NCBI RefSeq assembly: GCF_023343835.1
Contig: NC_064437.1
Location: forward strand, 1,870,001-1,934,000
Length of the DNA stretch: 64,000 bases
Source: Lagopus muta
Taxonomy: Eukaryota > Chordata > Aves > Galliformes > Phasianidae
Direction: 5' to 3'
This document shows positions 52,891 through 64,000 of this stretch, piece by piece (the first letter of the stretch is position 1; each line of letters begins with the position of its first letter). A program made the translations under genes and the position numbers. The notes beneath the pieces were generated by a model. That model was not told the origin of the DNA. It made no database searches and saw only the letters and a program-made list of their open reading frames with translations.

Positions 52891-55800
52891 CTGGGAAAGA
52901 AATGACAGCAAGAAGGTCTTTTCACACAGGAACTCTGAAAACCATGCAAACCAACACTAGAGCTCCTTCCTGGGGCTGCACAGCCCTGCAAGATGCAAGT
53001 GAAAGCACAGCAGCGGCCCCGGCCCAGATCCATCCTGAGGGATGCCAGCATCCCAGCATCAGCACAGCTCAGAGCTGGAAGCTGCTTTATCTTACTCTGG
53101 ACCCTGTTCCAAACCTAAATTTTCTATTACTTTTTACCCTCTGCACAAGATCAGATAAAAGTAGTAAGTATGAAATACAAATATGTGCAGGAACCATCAG
53201 CATTTCAGCAGCGGCATTTATATACTTGGGTTTGGGCATTTATATACTTCCAATTGAATCTGACTGATCTGAGGAATTGAGGCAATTCACATACTTCAAG
53301 CTAAGTGCACGCTGAAGTGCTTTCTGGGCCAGCGCCTACGGTTTTAGCAGAAACCTTTTTTTTTTTACAGTTCTGTTCTTGTAGCCAATTCTTCCTTGAC
53401 TCTGCTATTAACCCTTCCACGTACAGGAGAGAATATTTCTGTTCACCCTTGATTGAGTGATCAATCCTAACGCGTGTGGGACAGTCAGCTGGAAAAAGGA
53501 GATATTGGTAAAAGGAGAAAGGGAAACTCTTTGAAACTCTTGTTGTTTGCTCTTAGGCCATAAGGAAGGTGCATGATATTCAAGTATCAACTTCCACACG
53601 TGCTGTTAACCTACATGCAAACACAGCCATTTTGGGCCCTCTGTATCGCTACAGGTAGTAATTTAAGGCTAATGAGTTTGGGATCTACTTTTTGCAGAAG
53701 AGCGTAAATGTGAGCGTTGCATTCCTGAAACATTATCGCTGCAGCTTTACAGTAGCAACAGAGCAAAATAACTCACGTTTAAAAAAATCATTTAGTCGTG
53801 GCATCTCAGAAGAAACGAATTCTAATTGCACTGACCACTTTCAGTTTTTAGACAAATACTGCATAAATAATCATCACCATCATCATCATTGAGCCATTTA
53901 AGCGGGCAGCCAGTAGACTGTACGGTGATGGCAGGAAATTAGCTATATTGTTGAGGAACAGATGGTTTATATTATACAAATCCTTTAGGCTAAAACTTGT
54001 TTAGGTCTGGCATATTGTAAATTATATTTTAGTAATGAAAGTGAAATGACCTCTGTCTGACCTCGGGCAGGGTTTGTCTGTTTGAACCAACATAGTGGAA
54101 AACTATGAAAGAAAATGAAGTCATAAAGTTTTGGCAGGAAGGGCTCATTTCAAGTTAAGCGGTTATAAATCTGCTTAGTTTTTGTTTGACAAGTATTTGT
54201 CATACAGCGGTGTACAAAATGTAAAGAAGTGTAAAATACATATGAGGCAGCACGCCAAAGTAAACTGAGTACAAAGGCAGAGCAGTGGGAGCGAAGCCCC
54301 CCGCCCCTATCTCTGCATCGGCCCCTTCCATTAGGTGAATGACAGGATGAGCTCCATTTATTGTATTTTTGGAAGGCAATTAAAATCCTTTAAAACTGAA
54401 GCGGGCTGAAATGCTAACATTTTTATTTGTCCGAGCAAACACGCATCCACCTCGCCTGGAGCTTCAAGCCTAGGAGTGGTTTTACCCCCAAGCTGACATT
54501 AATGCTGGATACGGTATTTAAAAATAGGATTCCACTTCCTTTCTTTTAAAATTTCGTTTGAAAGGCAATCAAAACATCTGAAACAGGCAGAGCTCAGTTT
54601 CCTAGTAGGAAAACACGGAATGAGCTTTTTGCACCATATGACCTGAAACATAACAAGAAGACAGTGTGCTCTACATTTGCAAAATACTTTTGGGTAAGTC
54701 GCTTTCCTATGCAGCAGGCACGAGGCATCGGTGTGTCGGCAGCCCGAGAGGAAAATGGGGCCTTGTTCAAATGAAGCTGATGTTCCCATCATTTCTAGTT
54801 TGGTGAGGATTTTAGCAAAATATCTTTGAGTGGGGACCAAGAAGTAAATCCAAATTTATCAAAATACTCCACAGAGGTTGGATGCAAGGTGTAGTTGTGA
54901 CACCTACCAAGTAAAATGTTTCTCTACTATTACCCACACTTGGTTTTTAAGCAGGTGTTTTGTTATTAAGCAAGTATTAAGCATTTTCAGCTGCTCTAAG
55001 CTGCACGTGGAAGTTGAAATTAAGAACTGAAAAGGAAAAAGAAAGACAAATTTGCTGTGCAGACCAAACTCTGCCTGTCCACCCCTGCAGTCCCAGTATC
55101 TGTAACTATTTAAAACAAGGAGCCTCATGTGAGCACTATGCTGTGCAACACCATTAACTTATACAGAGACCTTGCAGTGATCTCTGCAGTGTGGAAAGAA
55201 TACTTGCAACAGCAATGTTTGAACAAAGGCAGCAAAATCTGAAGAAGCAACACTCAGTGTTCACACTGCTAACGCTTCAGTAAAAGTCAGAATTTGGGTT
55301 AATTTCACTGTGTCATCTTTCTGCAAAAACAACAGCTTGTGCAAAGGCACGTCTGAGGGGTTCACACATCACATTCTACAGTTTCTAATTACTGGTAGAT
55401 GTTGGTCTTCCCCGTGAAATGCTTCACCTCCCTTAAGCTGTTGTTGAAGAGAACTGGCACGGTGATAAAACAGAAGACAATCACATAATCTTTCCAGGGC
55501 GCTGTTCTGCCTGTAGGTGGCAGAAGGCATTTACAGCCCCGAGTGGGTGATCCAAGCAGGTTTGCACACTGGCTGCCCCTGCTGATAAACAAGGAGCTCA
55601 AGGTTAATCGTGCTTAAATCTTAAATGATTTTAAAAGCAAGCGCTTCATGAACCTGAGACTACAGTGAAGCAAAACAACTCTGGTAACAAGAGCAGCTCC
55701 ACACCAGCTGTGCTGGCCAGAGCTGGAGTCAGATCCTTGGGCTCCGTTTCAGTAATTTCTCTTTTAACTGAGAGAATGGGTAAGCCTGAAAAAACAAGGA

Positions 55801-56196
55801 GCAAATCTTTCCAAAGTGATTTCAGCTGAGTGAAGGTGACATGTGTCTACAGCAGACCGGGAAAAAAACTCTCTTGAGAAAATGCTGAATCATATATTTA
55901 TCTGCACTGACTTCAGAAAGGCCTCCAAAGAAGTAATCGAGAGGTACTTCAGGAATGGGCTGCTTCAAAAAGCTCCAGCTTCTATTTCTGCATACAGACA
56001 TACAGGAATTACCGCCACAGGTCCGCACTCGCTATGCTGCTGCTGACAAGAAAAGTGCTCACCCGAAGTAAAGGCACCAGCAGAAACCACAAGTTGGAAA
56101 TCAGTTTAACTTTTCAGCGCTGAATTGATCAAAGCACTGCACTCCCTGCCCTTACAGGCAGCAAAAAGTCAAAGCAGGAACGAGCTGTGGGCTCAC
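52891..56196 (-). other. ROR1: ROR1 intron 8
   Basis: This is the intron between the membrane-segment exon and the kinase exon, bounded by AAG|GTGAGC (exon 8) and tctttcccag|AGC (exon 9). It contains a CTCF-like motif near 55510 and a short CAT run near 53871-53889. I see no CR1 element and no further coding exon. Confidence 0.9.
55510..55521 (+). promoter_or_regulatory. CTCF-like motif (plus) in ROR1 intron 8
   Basis: CCTGTAGGTGGC followed by agaa matches 11 of 12 core CTCF positions and most flanking ones. It lies between the membrane-segment and kinase exons of ROR1. Confidence 0.4.
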
Positions 56197-56408
56197 CTTC
56201 GGTTTATAGGCGTTGAGCATCGACATCTCCACATTCTGCCCTCTGACGTGCTTTGGCTGTCTCTGAACTGGAGGGGAGGACGACTTCTGGTTGTTGCGAC
56301 AGATGCAGATGAAGAAGAAGAGCAATGCTATGGCCAGGGGAATAGTAACACTTGGCACCAGGATATACAAGATTTCCATTTTATTCTTTTCTTTGGCATC
56401 CTTATAAT
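56197..56408 (-). CDS. ROR1: ROR1 exon 8: transmembrane segment and juxtamembrane region
   Basis: This 212-nt exon completes a split Asp codon (phase 1 in, phase 0 out) and encodes about 70 residues. It starts DYKDAKEKNK, a short charged stalk, continues into a hydrophobic span (MEILYILVPSV... to ...LLFFFICIC) that is the single membrane helix, and then gives a basic stop-transfer RNNQK and the juxtamembrane stretch ending MLNAYKPK. The acceptor is ccccaaactag, a TAG type with a modest pyrimidine tract. The donor is AAG|GTGAGC. The frame joins directly to SKAKELPL in exon 9, matching mammalian ROR1 as I remember it. The open frame runs about 14 codons past the donor before a stop, which would be a kinase-less membrane form if the intron were retained. 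Confidence 0.97.
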
Positions 56409-58755
56409 CTAGTTTGGGGAAACACAAACAAACAAACAAACAAGCCATGAATGAAGTCTCCACGCAGCTGAACATGTCTCTGGGTCAATTAGGAGTGCTC
56501 AGAAGAATAAACTATTGCAATCCACCTTCTTTAATAGTAACAGAGCAATTCGTTTTGTTGAGTAACAATTCCCCAGAAGTACAGAGCAGCAGGGACACCA
56601 ACAAGCTAGGAACCATTTCACTGCAGCATGTTGGTTCAAACCTCCTCACATCACAGGATAGCTGACTGCTGTCACGTGGCTCCTGCTTGGGGTGAAATGA
56701 AGCAATGGCTCAGTACAGCCCTACAGAAAAGTTTATTTCTAAAACAGCAAACGGAAGAAAGACTTCAGCAGGTTTGTGGGCAGCTGTTAAAAAGGGCAGC
56801 TTCATCTCTCATCTATTTCCAGCCTCCCGTTCTCAGCGTTTCACTACATCTGTCTGCTAAGCCTCATGCTTGAATTGCTCCATGTTTCCCATATCCAAGT
56901 TGACAAACTTTTATGAAACGTATCTATTGCAGCTTGTGAGACAACTGAAAGATACAGTTGAAGAAAGGAGAAGAAAGCAGCAGCATGAAGCAGATGGAGA
57001 CCTGGGCACTAGTTCATCACCTGAGCTACTTCAGTCAAAGGAGATTATTATTCTTATTAAGTAGCAGCCCCTGCCACGAAGCCTCATTAGGTTAATAGGT
57101 TTCTTGAGAGCCACCCCAATTAAATTCATTTCCCATTTAGGCATGTCCTGGTGAGACAGAGTGCACAATACTTGTTAAAATTCGCCTGAAATGGCTCTTT
57201 CAGCTCGTGCAAAAACATCAGAATGCAAGTCCCACTCGGTATTTGGGTTTTAATATGCTGATTAGCATTGAACAATTAAATTACTACTCACCTGATATAG
57301 CTCTATTTGTCTGTACTCAAAATAATAATGCCATACAACCCAGCTGTACAGCAAGTACCATTTAAGGCAATGGTGAGAGGTAATTAAAACCCTTGTTAGG
57401 CTGGCTGGCTCAAAGAATTCCTATCTCACTTATTATCTAGTAAAATGTTCAAACCAGAGACTCCTGCAAGACAGCCAAAAGCATTCTGCTTTCAGCTTTC
57501 AGCTAGTACACATCAAAAGACCAAAAAAAGTCCTGGGATCTCAAAGCCCATCTAGAGGGGCCTTGCAAGCAGCTCCCCTCCAGCAACTCCTAATTACCCA
57601 ATTATCCAGATGTGCAATGGAAGGCACAGGGCTGTGCCAGGTTCCCCCAGCTGGACCAACCCAGGCACCTGCAGCTCTTGGAGCAGACAGCCCAGGGCTG
57701 ACCAGGCCTGTGGAGCATCCTGACTGCTGCCTGGGTCCAGGTTATCTAACTTGAACTACTCTTGTGCAGTCCATCACTGTGCCTAATGAGCAAGAAAAAC
57801 AGCAGAAATGAAACAGCATGAAAAGAGATAAAGGACTGAAAAGTGCATATGAATTTTAGAGAGGGTTTGTGATGCACATGATGATCCCAACTGTCTGCCT
57901 GTCCCCAGTCTATTCTTTCACTAAAGACATAATTTAGATCCCATTCTGGCAATGATCCCCATCTTTCCATTAATTGAAAAAGACTCTGGCACATGTCTCA
58001 CTGCAGGAATGTTCACAACCATAACCAGAAATAATTTCATTTGGTTCTGGCTATTGAACAGTAACATTAAAAGGCATCTCCTTTCCAAGGGAAAAGGTAA
58101 TGTCACTGTCACAACTTGGAAGCAACATAAAATTGTGTGTGAAACTTTCTACTGTGAATTTCCAGAGCATTTCTGGCATGACCATGCAAATAGCTGTTAT
58201 TTTTCTTGGCATGCTATAGGTACTGTTATTTTTTAATGCAGGTTAAACCATTAGGAACCATTTGATTAGGTCTGCAATCCACTTCCTTTTAGAAGTCTTA
58301 GAAAAGGAGAATAAAATGTGATCTGAATCTAAGTTTTTTATTCCTTTTTGCAAGCCAAAACGCAGCCAGGGCAGTTTGGTAAACACAAACCAAGAAGCCA
58401 TTTTGTTTGGACTGAAGAGTCCAATGGCAACCTGGGAATCCCGGGATGCTCGGGCTGAGCTGCCAGCTCCAGGGGAGATATTCCTTACTAAAATATGTTC
58501 ATGGCACTACTTGGCAGGGTCAGGTGGGGTTGAGAGAAAGGCCGAGCCCCAGAGGGCGGTGGGCACAGCACCACCCCAGGGCAGTGGGTCGGCCCGAGCT
58601 GCCGGAGCTCAGGGAGCGCTGGGACACGGCTCTGCACAGAGCTGGGCTTGGTGCTGCTGTGCGGGGGTTGGGCTCAGTGCTCCTTGTGGGTCCCCTCCAA
58701 CTGCGGATATTCTGTGATAATATACAGGAAGTGCCTATGGTAAAAAAGCAATTAC
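56409..58755 (-). other. ROR1: ROR1 intron 7
   Basis: This is the intron between the kringle and membrane-segment exons. Its 5' part, next to the weak exon 7 donor, holds a CR1 fragment inserted opposite to the gene (58595-58721), with an AATAAA on the gene strand at 58337-58342. The rest shows no recognised element. Confidence 0.9.
58595..58721 (+). mobile_element. CR1 LINE 3' end within ROR1 intron 7
   Basis: This is a GC-rich CR1 tail on the given strand, antisense to ROR1. The visible order is gctcagggagcgctgggaca, ggttgggctcagtgctcctt, gggtcccctccaactgcgg and atattctgtgata. It ends about 35 bases from the exon 7 donor, so it lies inside any transcript that reads past that donor. Confidence 0.85.
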
Positions 58756-59001
58756 CACATGCCGGGACGTCACAGATCTCGGACTTGAAATTCTCATCCA
58801 AGGTGAAGCACCACGGGGCGTCCTTCTGGTTGCCGGGGTTGCGGCAGTAGGAGTGCCCCCCATTGAGCTCCGGGTACCTGATGGCAGTGAAGGTGTGCGT
58901 GTGCGGGTACTGCGAGTTCCACGGCTGGCACTGCCGCCCCGACCTGGTCACACTCACTGTGCCCCGGTAGTCCACCCCTGTGCTGTTGTAGCATTTGTGA
59001 T
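58756..59001 (-). CDS. ROR1: ROR1 exon 7: kringle domain
   Basis: This 246-nt exon is phase 1 at both ends and encodes one extracellular kringle domain, from HKCYNSTG to EICDVPAC. Six cysteines are visible (KC, QC, YC, WC, IC, AC), the number needed for the three kringle disulfides, along with the kringle-typical GRQCQPW and SYCRNPGN motifs. An N-glycosylation sequon NST lies near the start. The acceptor is strong (ttctctttcag). The donor is ATGTG|GTAATT, which lacks the usual G at +5 and is the weakest donor of the four complete exon ends here. The frame stays open for about 78 codons past this donor, ending at 58520 and crossing a CR1 fragment in antisense. Kringle domains are rare in receptor kinases, and frizzled plus kringle plus kinase is the ROR signature. 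Confidence 0.97.
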
Positions 59002-59832
59002 CTGAAAGAGAAGATAACAGAAGGCAAGGATTTGCACGCCTCTTCTGGCCCGAGGCCGGTGAAGCCAGCTCAGGAGCACGGGCTTCCAATTTGCTGCGGC
59101 CGCAATGCGGGGCCTGCTTTGCATTCACATTCCTGGGCGGATTTGAAGCTTATGCTTCTGTAATGAAAACAGCTTATGCCAAGCGTTTTTAATATAAGAT
59201 ACACAAAAGAAGTAAAAACTACAGTAGGAACCTGAATTGCAGCCATTATTTTCGTATGAAGGTGGAGAGTTTGTGGAAGCCATGTGTTATACTTGGTTAT
59301 TCAGATGTATAAAGGTTGGGAGCAGGCTGCAGACCTGCCTGACTGAAGGCTGAGTTCAGTGGCTAAAGTAGGTAGGGACAGCCCTGGACTGGACCTGGAG
59401 CTGCAGGTAAGCACCCTGGAGCTGCACAGGGAGACTGAAGCTGCCAACATTGAACATCCTGTTCATGGCAGGGGAGTTGGACTTGATGACCTTTACGAGT
59501 CCCTTCCAACTCAAACAGTTCTCTAATTCTCTAATTCCCCAGTATTCAAATGCTTATGCTGCCATTGTTTCCCTCTACTTATTAATTACAAAAGGTAAGA
59601 ACCAAACTAATGGATTTTGATGTAAGCACAGGCGCAGCTAAAGAAATCACTGAAAAAATATTTCTGCATTTAGCCCACACCAGACTGGTGTGGGCAGAAT
59701 TGCCCTAAGTGGTAAAGCACAGTGCCTTTGCACTTTCACAGCTCAGCACTAGCGCCAGCGCTGAGGCACAAGCAGCTTCGCCCCCCTCACCATTACATTT
59801 TCTGCATGGACATACAACCACTTTTCACTTAC
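59002..59832 (-). other. ROR1: ROR1 intron 6, with a CR1 3' end
   Basis: This short intron lies between the second frizzled exon and the kringle exon, with donor GTAAGT and acceptor ttctctttcag. It contains a CR1 tail at 59465-59537 and no other recognised element. Confidence 0.9.
59465..59537 (+). mobile_element. CR1 LINE 3' end within ROR1 intron 6
   Basis: This is a short CR1 tail: ggggagttggacttgatgac, cccttccaactcaaacag, then the terminal repeat variant tctctaattctctaatt. It lies opposite to ROR1 transcription. Confidence 0.85.
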
Positions 59833-60150
59833 TTTTATTTATGGGGTCTGCCATGGGAATCCCAATCCGAATACAATTGACGGCTTCCGGGCTGTCTGGC
59901 TGGGGAAGATCTTCACAGTTGGGCAGCTTTAATCTCATCAGAATCATGGGGTTGGATCTAGCAAAGATATACTCGGTCTGACACAGGACGTTTTCCAGAA
60001 TTTCACACTCGTCGCGGCACAGGTCCCGTGGTTTGGGAGCTGGGGAAGTCTCATCGCAGTAGGGGAAGGCGTAGTGGCAGAGTGAAGGAATAGCAAACTG
60101 GGAGCATTTATCCGACAAATGGCTGGAAGTGCCAATCATGGTGAAGGCAG
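59833..60150 (-). CDS. ROR1: ROR1 exon 6: main part of the frizzled-type cysteine-rich domain
   Basis: This 318-nt exon, phase 1 at both ends, encodes about 105 residues from AFTMIGTSS to PMADPINK. It holds eight cysteines (DKC, SLC, PYC, DLC, DEC, VLC, PNC, NC). With two in exon 5 this gives the ten expected of a frizzled cysteine-rich domain, the Wnt-binding module of ROR receptors. The acceptor is tattttgcag and the donor is AAAA|GTAAGT, close to consensus. The split codons on either side (G|CT for Ala with exon 5, A|AT for Asn with exon 7) rebuild the protein without a gap. Near-identity to remembered mammalian ROR1 across this stretch makes the assignment firm. The ATG in TMIG is internal and not a start. 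Confidence 0.97.
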
Positions 60151-60800
60151 CTGCAAAATATACAAGGGGATTTTACCTAACCTGGTGGGAATTTCACTCC
60201 TGTGCTTTCGCCTTCCCAGCGCAGCCCTCCCTTCCCACTGTGGCTATTACTTTCAGAGATCCAGGTGACGAACAGACCTTCCAGAAATACAGAGCACTAA
60301 TTGCATTAAAAGTTATTAACGATGCTGATTTCGCTGACAGAGAAAACACATCTGGTTTTCAACACTGGCCTAATGTTAAGCACGTTACCAAAACCCAAAA
60401 TCTAATTATACATTATTTCCCCAAGTAATTTATAATGGCTTGCAAAGTCACTGGATATTTCGATATCTTTGGCCCAGCAAGTGAAAATCAAAGCCCTTGC
60501 AGGCTGCACAATGACAAAACTCCCCAGAGGCATTCAAGGCCAGGCTGGATGGGGCTGTGAGCAACATGGCCTACAAGGAGGTGCCCCTGCCTACAGCAGG
60601 GGGTTGGAATTAGATGATCTTAAAGGTCCCTTTCAACCCAAACCATTCTATGATTCCATGAAAACTGGTATCCGTGCTGAGGAGCTCACAGCAACTGAGG
60701 ATCAGCAGCTAACAAAAAAAGAAGCATTGCACTTTATAAAGCATTAGCAGCTTTTTGAAAGAAGTTTCCCGGGAAACAGACAAGTGCATTTTTTACCCAC
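60151..60800 (-). other. ROR1: ROR1 intron 5, with a CR1 fragment
   Basis: This 650-nt intron splits the frizzled domain. It has donor GTGGGT and acceptor tattttgcag. A CR1 fragment opposite to the gene occupies 60527-60660. Confidence 0.9.
60527..60660 (+). mobile_element. CR1 LINE fragment within ROR1 intron 5
   Basis: This CR1 3' region in sense orientation shows aggcattcaaggccaggctg, gatggggctgtgagcaacat, ggggttggaattagatgatc, ggtccctttcaacccaaacc and attctatgattccatg. It lies opposite to ROR1. Confidence 0.9.
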
Positions 60801-60928
60801 CTGTGATCTGATTTTCTATTTCACCTTGCATATGCAAAGACTCCATATAAATGGTCCGATTTCCAATAAACCGTGCACAAGCGATCCCCCGGTAGGGCTG
60901 GCAAAAACCATCCTCTTCGTACTCATCC
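60801..60928 (-). CDS. ROR1: ROR1 exon 5: start of the frizzled domain
   Basis: This small 128-nt exon enters in phase 2 and leaves in phase 1. It encodes 42 complete codons from [12 protein letters not shown] to GEIENQIT. It carries the first two cysteines of the frizzled domain (GFC, IAC) and an N-glycosylation sequon NRT. The acceptor is gcttgatttcag followed by G, which would complete a Ser codon if exon 4 ends in TC. The donor is ACAG|GTGGGT. The upstream exons (signal peptide, Ig domain, about 160 residues in mammals) are not found between 60929 and 64000, so the window holds only the 3' part of the gene. Confidence 0.95.
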
Positions 60929-63900
60929 CTGAAATCAAGCATAAACACAAAGGGGTGAAATGTTTCACACGCGATTCTGCAACAAAACGTCTCCCCGGGG
61001 TGCTGGCGCTCGGATTCTCCGCGCCCGACGTGAGGGGCTCGCAGCGTTTGTCCTGCAGCCCAGCGATTCGTTCTGGGGATGCTGGCGCAGCGCAGAGCCT
61101 GCACGCCGTCCTCGCCTCCATTAAGAGCCTGTGATAAGGGATTATATGGTCTTTAGGTGGTGCAGAAGGCACGGCGCAGGCTTTGCGTCCCCGCAGCGCC
61201 GCAGGTAGTTTTCACGAGCTCACAAATGATTCTGAAGAGAATATGAGGAGCACGCAACATCCTGAGTGTTCAGCTGCGTGGTAAAAATGGTATTGCTGAA
61301 CCAAACCTGTCTTTTCACAGTGATGAGCACAACAGGAAGAGTTACACTGGCAGAGACAAGAGTTAGAAGCATATATGAAAATCACACTCCTCCCAGCCCC
61401 CAAATAGGAAATGTTTCCTCAATCCTCCACCGGTGTGGCAACAATTATTGCTAAAACAGAACCGCAGCTAAACCAGGAGTTAAGAAGCCAGATTTCTTTC
61501 ATTAGGTGCTTTGTTTTATACACTATAGGAGACATTCAATGCATAAATCCAGATGTGAAATTATTTGCCAATATTCTTCAAACAAAGCAAAGCAAGGAAA
61601 TGACTAAGCCTCTGAAGACCAGAGCAGGCACCGCTCACTTTGAGCAGGTAAAGCACAGCTGGCTGCTGGCACACAGCTTTGTGGCGGTTTCCACGAGGGG
61701 TTTGCAGGCGAGAATCTGCCCTTTCACTTTCTCACTTTGAGAACCCAGTTGGTGACATTTGGGACCCACCTCCTGAACAGACACCTCGGCTCTGCTGAGG
61801 TCACGGTGCAGGGAGAAGCTTAATGAATCATTAATATTTTCTGCTATTTGTGCCAATACCCACATAAGACAGCTCCTATACGGCTCTCAAGCGAGGAAAA
61901 GTGATGTTGGAATTCCCCCAGGTATGATCATAGCTGGCTTAAGCAACAGGTTACTTACTTTCTGTATTTCTTTCCCCTAAATTCATGCCCCCCCCAGACA
62001 CTGAAAGAGTGACAGCACAATCAGACTACTCTGCTAATAGGGGAAAATCACATCTTTTTTAATCAACTCTGCTATTAGGTTTGACAAAAGCTACTTTCAT
62101 CCCCTCCCGGAGACCTTGGCTGTGAGAGCTTGGAAATGCAAATGGCACATCCTGCTTTGAAGTCACCCTGCATTGTGTGCGGGGCTTAGTCCAGCCTGGC
62201 TCCCATCACCCTGTCACTAATGGGATTAGAGGGCAGAAGTGCTGGGATCACCCCTTAGCACACCCCACACACCTCTGGGCTCTCTGCAGCTCCTGGACCG
62301 TGGGCCCGGGGCTCCCACTGGGAGCACTGGGAGTGGGGATGGAGGAGAGGGCTGGACAGGAGGTGGGAACCTTCCACAGCCAACTGCCATGTGCTGAGAG
62401 ACGGGTGGGAAGGGGCCCAGGTGTCACTGGATGGTGGTCCCAAGATGTTCTGAAGGATACTGGAAATTGGAGAGTGAAGGCATCTTCTCTAAACTGCTAA
62501 TCGATCTTTATTAACGAGAGCAGTGGCAGGCTGAGATGTGCTGGGTAGAGCACAGCCAATGCCAACAGGCTGGCCAGCACTGGTGATGCAGACACCTGAG
62601 CACATTGCTGTGTTTCTGCTCAGTTGGGTATGGCCAAAATCCTCCACTGGTTCCTGAAAGGCCAACAGCTGAAATGCACTGAAAAGCACAGCAGTTACTC
62701 CAGGCTCTGGAAGCCAGTGCTCCATCTTCTAATCAACTACTCCCCAAACAGAATAGAACTCATTACTTAATAACAATTCTGATTATTTTTTAAACTGTAT
62801 TACAATTTTATAGGAGATTTAACTCAAGGACTGCACCTAACAACAACTGCTCTTATAGACAACCAAGCAGCACAATTTAAACACTCAATTAGAGAAGACA
62901 AAATCAGGAGGAATGCAGTTAACATCAGCAAAGCAAATTCCCCTCACCCTGAGGTTCACCTCTGAACTGAAGAAGATTGAAGCGCAATGGCTGCAGTGGA
63001 ACGGCTTGCTGGTGAGCAGGGCCACCCGCTTACCTTGATGGAAATGCCCCGAGGAACAGGATTTGGGAGATTATCTCAGGAGGTGAAGATCAGAGGAAAG
63101 AGGAGAGCTGAGATCCCAAAGCCTCTGCATGCCACAGCGGGATTTGCAGAGGGATGACGGAAAATGAGTGGCTCAGATGGAGGCACTACCTTGAATTGTC
63201 TTGGAAAACGGCTCCATGATGGGGCGGAAGGATAAATCAAATGGAGTGGGAGCAGCAGAGTGGGACAGAGCTCTTGCCTGGCCTTAGCACATCTGCACCT
63301 CCTGCTGCCAGCTGGCAGCTGCCTCTGGCTGGCTTTAAATGCAGAATGGATGGAGGCCGAGGCTGCTGATTCCTCCTACGTAACCCATGCGATGCACACC
63401 TCCGTGCTTCATGGTCCTGATATGACCCCACCCACAGCAACATGGTGAGTCCTGTGGCTCAACAGGAGTAAGATAGAAGCCATTCTGCAATTAACATGGT
63501 AAAAATCACCAGACAAGCTTAAGTCCTAATGAGAGAGAAGACAATCCATGCCTGTGGGCACTGCTGACTGGGGACAGACACGTGAGCACACTGCCCCACC
63601 TCCTGCACATCCCACACCTCACCACGACTACACAGAAGAAGGAAAGCACTGGATTTGAATGCCTGACAGACGATAGAGCACTTAACTGTTTTAATGTTAT
63701 TTCTTTTCACATTTGGTTTCCACTCTGTTTGCTAGACCAACCCTGATGTTTACCCTGGAGCTTGCCCATCGCTGTCAGATCCTGCTGCAGCTCCCCATGC
63801 TCCAGCACTTCTACCTCCGTGAGATAACAGTGCCACGGATTGAGCTTACACTGTACTCAGGTGTCCTCAAATATCTGACTGCACAAAATCAAAGTCACAG

Positions 63901-64000
63901 CACAAAACAAAATTGCCAACAACTGAGAACTCACTGGGGTTCATAGGTTCACACCAACAGCAGGCCCGGGAACTCAGTTTAGTGAAGTTTTGTTACCAGA
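60929..64000 (-). other. ROR1: ROR1 intron 4 (partial, runs off the window)
   Basis: This is sequence upstream of the frizzled exon 5 on the gene strand. None of its open frames resembles the Ig-domain exon of ROR1, so the preceding exon lies beyond the window edge. It contains a run of nine C near 61989-61997 and no element I recognise. Confidence 0.8.

Noticed and set aside
52891-52911. ATG at the top of the exon 9 open frame as a start codon
   Set aside because: Those seven codons are the pyrimidine-rich intron end. The exon begins at the AGC after the tctttcccag acceptor.
58546-58557. gccccagagggc as a CTCF motif
   Set aside because: It matches only 10 of 12 core positions and lies in GC-rich sequence next to a CR1 tail, where such matches are expected.
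58520-58755. Treating the open frame below the kringle as part of normal ROR1 coding sequence
   Set aside because: The phase and residue match to exon 8 (G|AT giving Asp) shows that splicing occurs at 58755. The extension is kept only as a possible alternative form.
1-64000. tRNA, rRNA, CRISPR, operons or prokaryotic systems
   Set aside because: Nothing of the kind was seen. Spliced exons and CR1 repeats show vertebrate nuclear DNA.

Overview
This window is vertebrate nuclear DNA. The repeats point to a bird, probably a galliform: every recognisable interspersed repeat is a CR1 LINE with avian-type 3' ends, and coding density is very low. The species cannot be fixed from the sequence alone.

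The only gene I can support is ROR1, a receptor tyrosine kinase-like (pseudokinase) receptor for Wnt5a-type ligands. It lies on the minus strand at the right end. Five coding exons are present, numbered 5 to 9 on the nine-exon mammalian model. They are exon 5 (60801-60928, first part of the frizzled domain), exon 6 (59833-60150, rest of the frizzled domain), exon 7 (58756-59001, kringle), exon 8 (56197-56408, membrane segment and juxtamembrane) and exon 9 (51466-52890, kinase-like domain and C-terminal tail to the stop). All junctions are GT-AG, and the phases (2, 1, 1, 1, 0) join into one open frame of about 775 codons. The exons for the signal peptide and Ig domain must lie beyond position 64000.

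Below the stop codon (49920-51465) is AT-rich sequence that is probably the 3' UTR, although its end is not marked by a canonical AATAAA. The remaining roughly 50 kb (1-49919) looks like an intergenic gene desert. It holds two CR1 fragments in antisense orientation and one in sense, simple-sequence tracts, one small CpG-rich patch (about 26820-27110) and several CTCF-like motifs. The longest non-ROR1 open frames there (up to 186 codons) show no family I recognise, and most are probably chance. One possible terminal exon (2861-3069, minus) deserves a check.

I found no tRNA, rRNA, CRISPR array, retrovirus or undescribed multi-gene system. The most interesting observations are: (a) a weak exon 7 splice donor followed by an open frame through a CR1 fragment and an intronic AATAAA, which could yield a soluble ROR1 ectodomain; (b) a divergent pair of CTCF-like motif groups in the desert; and (c) the isolated CpG-rich patch.
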